Source: a virus. From it: a stretch of DNA of 64,000 nt. How positions within the stretch are numbered: position 1 is the stretch's first letter; each line of letters begins with the position of its first letter. Both the position numbers and the translations under genes were made by a program. A model generated the notes under the pieces. The model was not told the origin of the DNA. It did no database searches and was given only the letters and a program-made list of their open reading frames with translations. Where the stretch lies: positions 124,001 to 188,000 of IMG/VR virus record IMGVR_UViG_3300008448_000002; one strand, written 5' to 3'. Positions 31,791 through 43,700 of this stretch are shown here, piece by piece.

Positions 31791-34700
31791 TTATTTTACC
31801 ACACTTGCTCCATTATGACTACTATTATCTAAATATTGTATCCAATCATTCGTTCTTTGTATTAAATCTGTTTGGTTTTCAAATCCTGTTGTTTTCCACA
31901 ATACTCTATTAATAGTTTGATTTACCAAAGGTAATGCTTGTTGATTAGATAAGTCATAGACGGGGCGTTTTGTTCCTGTAGAAACATTGAATCTCACTGT
32001 CTCTACATCAGAAAGAATACTTGTATGTGTAATATCATTCGCGTCATTCCAACTATCTGCTACCACATCAACTATAATATCACCTCTTAATGAGTTTTCA
32101 TCAACTGTTTGTTGTATATCTTTTTGTCCATGACTCGCGGAATTTATATATTTATGATTTTTATTAATGGCAAGAGACAAAGGTTGAGTAGCGAATAGTT
32201 TTATAAATTTTATCTGATTATTAACTATAGTAAAATCAACGCCATATTGCTTAGAATCATACCCATATACGGTTTCATCTTTATATTTTCTTACATATAC
32301 ATATAACTTAGAGAAGTCACCATTCCATGAAGTAGGAATTGAATAAGTTGATATATCTATTTCATTTGTTACTGAATTATGTATTATTCTATCTCTTTTA
32401 CAAGATTTACCAGTCATTGTGCCAGCAAACCCTCGCTCTATATTCTTTAACTCGAATGTTCCATCTTGGTTGTCAACTACCTTCCAATACAATATTTTCT
32501 CGTTAGATACATTTAATATTCCTGGAATCTTACTAATATCTAGGGTTTCTAAATAAAACTTTTTAGTAGTGATAATAGTTCCGTTAATTGATACATCACT
32601 CAGGGTTATTGTTACATTTCCACCAGAAGGAGAGGAGATAGCAGTTATTTTTCCCCTAGCCCAAACAGAAAAATTAGTTGACTCCCTTACATAGACTATT
32701 TGATTTACATAAAGGTTTTTAGAGTTCTTTGTCGCTGTTGTTATAGAAGTAACACCAGAATTAATTGTTTTTAAAACAATAGCAAAAGATTTTCTGATTT
32801 TATTTACAAATGTTGAACTAGGATTTTCTGGATTGTGAAGAATACCATCCTCGAATATATTAGAACTTGAGCCAGTATATTGTACGGTTATTGATGTTGA
32901 ATTATTCAAAACATCATTATCCAATAATAATTCACTATCTAACTTTCTCTTGATTGACCAATTCTCCAAAGAACTCTTGAACATTTCAAATGATAACGGT
33001 TTTGTATTGGCGTAATAGTTTACATTTGCCGTTGTTGAATCGCTATACTTCCATGATGTTGTTCCATCAACAATAATATTATTAGTTGTGCTTTGTGGAC
33101 CAGTACCAGATACATTAGATGTACCAGAAGAAACGCAAGTATATATCTTTCCGCTATTTTTTACAATATCTCCCTTAGTATAGATAGTATTTTGTGTCCA
33201 TGAGTTTAGGGCGGTAATATAATCCGCAAAATCACTGTCTGATTTTTGATAAAAGTTAAAGTTTAATACATCATTTGTTTTTGTTTTTACTAACTCTTCT
33301 GGTCTATCGGAATCCCATCTTGATTGTTGGAAAGCACCACCATTAACAAGAATATCACTTGATGTATAAGTACTAGCATCCGTTTCTTCAAAATCTCCAT
33401 TAATTTCATTTGGTTGATTTCCAATTAAATTAATATCAATATAACTAGCAACATTGATTTTATTGGCAAATCTACAATCTCCAGAACTGTCCCAAGCAAT
33501 AGTATAAAACTCTCTCCATTGATTGAGTAGTGTATCCCATATAAAGTATTGTATAGGCTCTAGTGTTACAGTAACAATAGTTCCATTAACTACCAATGAG
33601 TTTTGTGAAAGATAATTTCTTTCTTGTATGGTTGATACAACCATATCTTTATAATCTATATCATTTTTTCTGTATGTTTTAGATAAATCCGTGTATAATT
33701 CAGCGTCATCTACAAAGGTTACTCGACTTGTATCCCAACCAAAGCCATTGTCCCAACTGTTTAATGTATCACAATCAACCTCGTTTTTATCTAGGTCATT
33801 GCCTTTAATGGTTGTCCCTCTAAAGGCGGCACCAGAAATAAGAAGATTGGTATCCTTTCTTTGTTCGGTTAAGTCAGGTTGATAATGACTCATTATTCTA
33901 TCATAAGCACCAGATTGTCTATCCCAACCAATAGCAAAAAATTCTTTCCATAATAAGTTTGTGGCATCATACATATAGTATCTGTTGTTTTCTTTAACAT
34001 ATACAATTGTTCCAGAAATTAAAGTTGTTGTTCCCTCTAAAGCATCCCTATCCAAAAGAGTATTTACAACTCTGTCATTGTAATTTAATGATGTGTTGGC
34101 ACGATACTCTTGTTCTAGGGCAGAAAAATTATATATCATTCTATTGTTGACATACACAACCTCAAAAGCATCCCAAGGAATTGAGTTCCATCCACTCGAT
34201 GTAGTTGATGAGTTTCTATCAAAAACGATAGAAGTTTTCATTTTTCTAACAGGATTCCAGTTAATATCCCACGATTCATTGTTTGTTTTAGTATAATTAC
34301 TATACCAATCATTCCAAGGAGATGTATTAAGAATCGCCACATCAGTAGAATTGTTTTCATCTAGTATTCTATATGTTAGGGTATTAGTATCAAAGTATAC
34401 TGGATTATCAAAATCGGTAGATGAAACAAGTGTATTATCAATGTCGGAACTAAATGTATCATTAAAATCTCTAACTTTTACATGATACGGTTTTACCTCA
34501 TTGACAAAGCTAAGTATGTCATTGGTCTTATTTTTTGTTACAACAGGACTTTGAATGAGTTTATTTGATGTTCCTGCTATCTTCATGAAGCTCGTCTTAA
34601 ATGCCCAGTCAACATTTATACCTTGACTATATGATTTTCTAATCATTGTTATAAACAAGTCATTTTTCTCAATAGATAACAACAATTTATCTTTTAAACT

Positions 34701-37700
34701 ATCTAATATAAACTTTAACTCATAGCTACCATCTCTTCTATAAATATCTTCTATATTATATCCATAGAAACCATATATTACTTTATCTGTATTATAGAAT
34801 ACATCTGTTAATGAAATGGTTGCTTTTTCTCTGGCAACAGTCTTCCACTGAGAGTTTTCACTTATAAACCACTCCCATCTTCCTGTACCATTATCCTTTA
34901 CTTCTACAATAATATTACTTGTATCATTTAGAGTAAGGTTCAACTGTGAGAAATATAAATCTTGTAATGTATCGAAGAAATAAGAAGGAGTATCATTCTT
35001 ATCAAATCCAGTAGAATACCAATCAACTCTATTCCATATATAGTTTTCTTGATTTTTGTATTTTTGGGCAGATTCCAAAATAAATCCGAAGCCATCAGAA
35101 AACGGATTTGTAGGTTGATACTTCCATAAAGTCCAAAATCCAAAATATTCACTGGTATTTTTAATAAGAATTTTCTGTCCCGATGTCAGGAGTAAACTTG
35201 TTGATATAATATTTCTATCGGCAATAGATTCTGCCTCGAATGAATACTGTGATATATCTGGAAGTTTATCCTCGTTGAGAAAGATACTTTCCCATTCTAA
35301 TCTATCATCAATAATAGGATATTTTAAGAAAATACTATTTAGTTTCTCAACTAATGTTTTTCTGGCATCTCTACTGGCAGAATATCTACCAATTGAATTA
35401 ACTTCTGGTATAAACATTGTTTGTCTTGGTCTAAAGTTTATACCATATACTTCTTTTTTTGTTAAATTAGATTGTGGGACTGTATTTTCATTATACACAG
35501 TGTTTGTCTGTATACCTATTGTTCCAATAGGTCTATATTCACTCGATACTACGCCTTGTAGTGTATTACCAAACTTTGATTTATAAGTAACAATAATGTT
35601 ACCCATTGTGATTTCGCCACTATCTGCTAATTCAGATGAATCTACAACTCTTAACTCGATACTATTCGGTGTCAGAGCAGTTGTGGTTACTATTGATACT
35701 TCCTTGACAGTAACAGAATTATCCCAACCAATTAAACTATCAGTCATTTTTTTCCAAAGTAAATCTGGAACATCATTGGATTTACTTTGTTGGCTAATCA
35801 ATGTATATTCTTTATGCCAACTATTCTGTATCTTAGATTCATTCCAATCTAAAGAGAATATCGTGCTAGTATCGTTCAAGTAATTTCCAATACCGCCAAT
35901 CAATAATTTATTAGTGTCAATCGCGGCAAACCAAGGAATATTACTATTGTTTGGATTACTTATTGTATTTGCTACCTGTTGTGCCGTTAATTTTCTATTT
36001 TTAATATTAGTTTTTTGTGAGTCTTTTACCCAAAAATAATAAAAAGTTTGATTGGTCTTAGTATCGTCATTCCATTCAATGCTCGTAGCATATGATTCAA
36101 TATTTTTTACTATACCTGTGTATTTTTCCGTAAGAGTATTATTTTTAGTTCTGGCAACTAATGCCGCATATTCAGATGGCAATACAGGGCTTTTTGTCCA
36201 TTCATAAATATCAATAGATGCTTTAGGTAGTAATTTACCCCAATTTCTCCACTTATATTCATCGGTAGATGACTCATATTCATAATACTTAACAGTAGAT
36301 ACATCCCACCATAGTAAACCAGTTTGTTTACTATTCCAGCTTCTATTACTATCTATAGTTGTATTATCTTCCTTACTGAAATCATATATAGCAGGGTCAT
36401 ATTCAATTTTATAAGTAATTTCTCTGTCAATTACTCCTGGAATATATCCTTTTCTTGGGTCAAATAATTGTAGTGTTTGCTTTATAGTATTAGTTAAATT
36501 GTCGTAAATTATTGCCTTAGCAAATATAGACTGGTCATTTTTCTCTGTTTCTCTTAATTGTTGTATCCATCCATTATTATATTGATATATTCCCCAATAA
36601 TCATTGGGAGTTTGAACATTATCTACAAATGACAAATCTGTATTTCTCCATCCTCTTATTGGCTGTCTTCCGCTCAACGACATATCGGATAAAGTAGTGA
36701 ATCTTAAAGGAGATAATGAGTAAACATCACCATTTGTCGCATCGTCAGTTAAAACAATAGGTGTATTATCATAGTTATTGAATATTTCCAATGCTTTATC
36801 AAAACTATAATCAATTGTCACATTGATTAATCCATTGTTACCATCGGCATCTAATGTTAAAATCAAATCGTCATCTATATCAATAGGAATATTATTAATA
36901 GTATATGTTAAACCACTTTTTAAATCAATATCGCCAGTTCTTAAAACTGTTACAAAAGTAGTAAATGTATCATCAAAATCTACCAATTCGTTTGTTAAGA
37001 AATCATAGGCAGATAATATCTTTACTTTGTAAACTAAATCTTCTGTTACAGATGATGGAATAGGAAGATTGAAAATCTGTCTCCAATCACCAACAGAACC
37101 ATTTGGACTATTAAATTCAACACCACTTCCTGATAGAGTAGGAGATACTGGTCCACCTGTGTAACCATATACATTTACTGTATTATCGGGATTTGTGACT
37201 TCAAACATTACTCTTGTTTTATTGGCACTGTCTGTTAGATTTAATTCTGCCGTTGCTTGTGTATTTGTAAATATTGGACTTGTTGGGGCATCAATATCAA
37301 CTGTAATTGGTGTACCCGTATAATTACAACTACCAATAGTATCAATAGAGATATATTCAATAGAGTAATTAAGGATGGCTTCTGCGGTTGCTCCAAACCC
37401 GCCCCCGCCACTTATGATTACTGTTGGTGGAGTCTTGTATTTAAATCCAGTACCACCAACGGGAACAAGGGTTATCTCTGTAACCTCGCCATCTACCACT
37501 GTAGCAAAAGCCTGTGCCGCCGTTCCATCACCACCAACGAAAAATACCTCTGGTGCTGTAGTATAGAAAAATCCACTATTTGTAATATTAACTCTGGCAA
37601 CAAAACCAGATATGTTAGCTGTTGCCTTTACACCTTGGATACCATTAATTGTTACTTGTGGGGCAACCTCATATCCACTGCCGCCATTTAATATTTGTAC

Positions 37701-40700
37701 ATTAGATGGTATTTGATATATTCCACCCCGTCTTATCATTTCAATAGGAACAGTTGTCGAACCCTCAATTATTTTTACATCTGTATCGAAAAATTCAACT
37801 AAGATTGGTTGCCCAAATGAAAATACAGGCTGTGTACTATCAATTGTAACTTGACTATTAAAAGAACTATCAACTAATCCATTTACAAATTGCGTAGGAT
37901 TTGAACTTGTACCAAGGGTTATTTGTGGTTTTGTTGAATCTGATAATGGGATAACATTACTTATTGTTATTTTATCAATTTTCATATCTGCCTGAGATAC
38001 TAATTTTAATAAGTTCAATGGTTCTGTATAGGTAGAAGGTCTAACTAATACACTGATTGAATTATTACTTTTTCCAATTACAGTATTTAATATTTCGGGA
38101 TTTAAGTTATCAACACCATCCAATACTAATATATCTTTTTCTGTTATTTTTCTTGTTCCATTAACAGTGTCATTTGAAATATTAGAACTTAGTGTCTTAT
38201 TCAGTAGTACTAAGCTACCACCACTAGATGAAATCGGAGGGATTATTGAATTAACATTATAATCGGTGTCAGTTAATTGATATATGTTCCATTCTGTATT
38301 AAAATCACTATATACCCATATTCTATCATCAATTAATATACTTTTTTCTATAACATCAAATGTTAATGATATAGTCATGTTGCCAATTAATAAAGGTAAT
38401 GTACCTGTTGCCCTTGTGTATTCAATGTAAATGTCACCTGTGATAAAAATATACGGATACACGTCTACGGTATCAATAACTTGTAAATCACTGTATTGAA
38501 AGATTATTTCTCCAGATGGTGAATCTTTTCTTATTTTAATAGATGTCCCATTTAAAAACTCTTCCTGTACCAATAAACTTATATTCTTAAGTCTATACGG
38601 TTTATTGCTAATTTTTGTTATTTTTCTGATTACACTATCGGTTGTCTTATTAAATATTTCACTGGTAACAACGGCGGCAGATGGATTTGAAACGAGTGTA
38701 TCATAGAATAACGAATTGAACTCAGTGTATGTTGTTGCTTGCCATTGAGTATCATCAACTCTCGCATATCCCGCCGTTGGGAGAAACCCCTTTTCCTTCT
38801 GTGTGTATTTCTTTTTAGACCAATTAACATTATTCAGTGAATGTCTATAATTCCAAGATTTATCTTTTTCTAACAATACTCCCTTATTAGAGAAGAAATC
38901 ATTAATTGTTTTATAATTTTTATTATTTACACCATTTAATACATCAGAAAAGTAATCTTGTGGATATTCAATCTCTACATCAACAACAATAGAACCCACT
39001 GTCGTTAATCCATTAAAATACAGTTTTGTTTCATCTTTTACTGTTTTAAAAGGAGTATCACTATTAAAATTAAACTTATACACATCTATTAATGATAAGT
39101 CGATAGAGGGTATTATTCTCGAATTGTTATCAATATCACCGATGGTCAAAGTTGGAGATACACCATCAAAATACTGTTTAACCTTAACAGTGACATTCTT
39201 TATGATAACACTTTTATTAGGAAGTGTTTTAATGATTAAAACTTGTGTTTGCGGAGATTGCGGAGTAGACTGTAAATCTAGTGAATATGAAAATGTTTTT
39301 TCAGAAACAGTGTCTCTAATATCTATCCCATAGTTATCAAATAAACTATCAAAGTTTTCAGAATTAAATTCAACTAATTGCGGGTCATTTTTATAATCCA
39401 CTTGTTTTAATTGAATTTCTAATGTTGGGTTTATTTCTTCAGAACCATAAGAACCTGTTCTTACTGCCCATTCTTCTAGGAAATCAATATCAGTATTATA
39501 GCTAATAAAATCAGAACGCAAGATTCTATCTAATACGGTAGCAGTACCTTTTCTACCAATCATACCTTGATAAAACTCAAATTGATTAGTTGGGTTTACT
39601 AATAGGTTGTTTAAATATTCTCTATCTTGATAGTTGATATTATGTCTTGATAATTCCTTAATAGTTGTATTAGATGAACCTTCTATTTCAAAATAATTTC
39701 TAAAATCATTCGTTGTATTTTCAAAGTTTGGTATTATTCTACTACCTGTAACAATATATCCTGGAGCATCAATTCTGCCTGTCCAGTCAGTACTTCTTAA
39801 ACCTTGAACTCTTAGTCGTGGTTGTCTTACACCCAGCGTTGGGTCATAGATAATATCACCAAATACGGTTTTATTATCTAACAACAAACAATGTTCAATC
39901 TCTGTAATGAGTAATCGAGTAAAGAATATTGAATTTTCTTTAGATTGCGGAGTTATATCAATACTTCCATCTTTTCTAGTAACAAATGTTTTATTTGCTG
40001 GAATCGGTAAACCTTTTTTATCTAAAATACCATATGTTTGTCTATGTAGAGTTTCAACATTTTCAATGTTTCCCCTAGAAACAGTATAGGAGATTTTTTG
40101 ACTGGCTGGACTCAATGCTATAATGTTACCATCGGTTAATGATAAATCACACCAATCAAGGTATTCAAGAATAGAAGTAGTCCAATCCTCAACTTTATTA
40201 TTAATATTTACAAATGTAAAATTAAATCCAACACTTTCTAAGTAACGAGAATAAGAGTAAAGAAAATTCGCCACCTCCTGTTTATCTTTGAACTTTGTTC
40301 CGTAATTAATTTTAGTTACAGTATTGTTTGAGTTGGGATTGGAAAATACCGCCACTTCTCCACTGTCAATTGTAACAGTAGAAGACGTAATGCTCCAGAA
40401 TGATTCCTCAAAAGAACTAGAGCTTGTATGTGTTTTCAATGCCGAATAAGTGGCATCTTTATATGAAACGGTGGTGTTAATTGAATAATATGTATTAGGT
40501 TTCCAAGACTGGATTTTTACTTTTTTATTTCTATTTGTTGTTAAAGTAAAAGATTCTCCATTTTCATCTCCCGATATAATGTTGAACCAAGGATAGAGTA
40601 TGTCATACCCATAAACATAAAATCCATTGTCATTTTTCTCAACGATTACACCGCTATAAGTATATTGTTTTTTAACAGGTGATTTATATAGAACAATGTT

Positions 40701-43700
40701 GGTATTTTCATTCGGTATTTTTTCCGAGTCATCACTAATTACATTAATATCAGAATCATTTGTAAATCCAGCAAATCTATACACTAGCTTTACATCAAGT
40801 CCTCTAACAAAATCACCAAAGTTTGTTTTTATATCTTTATTGTTTTTTGCTAATCTATCGCTGACCCACTGTTGTATACCATATCGTATAACAGTATTTC
40901 CGTTAGAATCTTGCTCTCCATGAACTAAAACATCATTTGTAAGTCTACTACCCGTTTTTTTATTAACAATTTGATTATTGTCCAATAAAAATATATCATC
41001 AGATTCCCAGCCATACTCTACAAAATCTGATGGTTTCATTAGGTAAGATGCCTTGGCAAAGACAAATGGATATATCGAAGAACGTCTCCACGAGGTTTCT
41101 ATTGCCCCACCATCCCCAAATGCCCAATTCGCCGCCGCATCTGTCATAGTTGGTTCGTTCTTGGCGATACCAATCTCTAATGGGTTTAATAAATTACCCG
41201 ACTCATCCACGGGAATTACATCAAAAATATAAGGTTTCGCATAATCTTGATTGATACCTTGTCTTTGACCAAATCTAATATTTCCCGTTGCTATATCATT
41301 CCATAATATAAGGTTATTTTTAGTGTAGGGAGAAGTACCATAAGCGGAATCCCACCACAACGGCTTTATTGTAAACCCTAATATTTCCCAAGGATGTGTA
41401 TGAGGTCTGTCTGTATCATAAAACTGTTTATAGATTTCTCTCCAGTTTCCCGCTAATTTCTCACCTGTAATATCATCGACTGTTGACCAATTCCAAGTAA
41501 AAGGATTTTCTGGATTAAAGGTTGTATTTTTTCTATAATTCAATCCGTTCAAAGAACACCATTTTTCAAAGTAAGATTTTAATATTGAATTAAATTCTTG
41601 CTTAGAATACAATCCTGTTCTATTTTTATTACCTATAATTTTTCTGACATCAAAGAATGGCACTTCTCTTTCTTTAATAGTATTTTGTATACTTTCAATA
41701 ATTTTATTTTCATATGCCAATATTACATTATCTCTATAGTCTTGATTGGCTTTAATAACACTACCATCGTGTAATTGTATTAAATATTTTGGTTCTAGTA
41801 ATGTGTCATCAAAAAGTATCATTGGTGTGTATAAGGGATACATACCTAGATAAGATGGTGTAGCTGGTGAATAGGTTGAATTATATACAGAATTACTTGT
41901 TTTGCCTATTCCAGAATTATAAAATGGAAATGATTTTGTTTTTCCGATGTTTATTTCCTGTATAACACTGTCAATCCAAACAGATGTTGGGTCAGTATCT
42001 ATGAATGTTCCATCATTATAGTATTGTTGGATTTTTTGTTCAAACTTGTTTCTCCAACGCAAATATTCAGATTCAGAATAGTCTATCGCCTCTATTAAAT
42101 CTAAGTTTGTGTTTGCCATTAAAAGCATCGCCTTCAATAACGAAGATGATTGTTGTACAATCTGTGTGCCCAATCCTTTATTTTTTGAAATATCTCGCCA
42201 GTTGTTTCTATCGTATTCACTACCTATGAATCCAATTTGTCCCTTGATGATTTCTGAGAAATGATTGTATACATCACCTTTTGATACATGTGATATAGGC
42301 TGATTTAAAGGATTTAATGATAGGTTAATAGGAATTTCATAGTATCCTTTAATGTTAGGTTCGATGGCACTTGTAAGGGTTTTTACGGTTATTACATCAT
42401 TATCCTGTACATCACTCAATATTAAGTCATAATCATTGATTAGATAATCTGTGTTTATTTCTAGTTTAATTAGATTCTTGAAGACCTCTGTTGATGTCGC
42501 TAAAGTAGAGTTTTGACTAATTTTATAGTTTTTCTTATTATTTTTAATGATAAACTCGTCTACAACCTTTTGTGATGATTTATCATCTCGTTTAAACCAA
42601 TTATTGTTATATACATCCTTAAAGGTATCATGATAATAGAAATACCCAGAAAATGTCTGTAGGTTGTCATCAAAGAAATATGTATACTTTTCTGTTGTTA
42701 AATAGTTTTCAAAAACAATCTCGCCATTATTATCATATCTTAGTGTTTTATTAATCTCCGTGTCAATAGGCGATGCCGTATTAATAGCATACCCAAATAC
42801 TCGTGACCCCTTAAATGATGAAGATGGGTAAATATTTGTATCATCAATTCTATTTTTCGTTGAATCGAATAAATCAAACAAAGGTTCAATATTAACATCG
42901 GTCTTTTCTTGGCATAATTTCCAGTTTAACCCCGTATAAAACACCTCTTTATTATTGTAGTAATTTCCACTTAATATTTTAGTCATTTCATAGATTACGG
43001 GGGCACCGTTAATATCTATACCATCATTCTCAACGGATATTTGTATTCTGTTATTATTAGTACTAATAGAAAATATTTTATTATTAATCAATGGATTGGC
43101 ATCATTGGTGACTAGTATTCTTACCGTTCCCCTATTGTTGATGTATGCCAAATCTACTTCAACACCATCAATTAACCCCATTGTAGTCTTATCAATATAG
43201 GATAAAATATCTGTATTTCTATCATCAAGAAAATCAACAGAACTTCTTCTGGTTATACCATAATTATATAATTTTAGGTTTCTATCAAATTGTAGTATTG
43301 GTCTACTTGCTTGCGCCTCTTTTAGAAATTCTTCTGTTAGCCCAGCGTCATTTAATACATCAATGTGAAACCATCTATTAGTTACCGACCATCTTGATGT
43401 ATTTGTTGAACCTCTTTGAACTGTAATATAATCTTTTTTTGAAGTGACACTTGGGTCAATAACATCATCGGGAACTAAAACAATATATTCTCCAACACCC
43501 TCAACAATAAAAATTTTATCATTATTATCTGTATTTTTATCATTAGTTATCAATATTCTTTGACCACTTGATAAGGTTGTATTGTTTAAAAATGTATGGG
43601 TTGTTTTTCCTACTATAGATTCAATATCAGAACTTCCATATACCTCTACCACTGAATTAATAGAAGGTGCTGTTGTCAAATCAACATCTGTATCACCTGT

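Noticed and set aside
37257-37691. Plus-strand open frame of 144 codons inside the giant gene
   Set aside because: It lies antisense to the Gly-rich repeat tract, has a Cys/Trp/Thr-skewed composition, no ribosome-binding site and no promoter.
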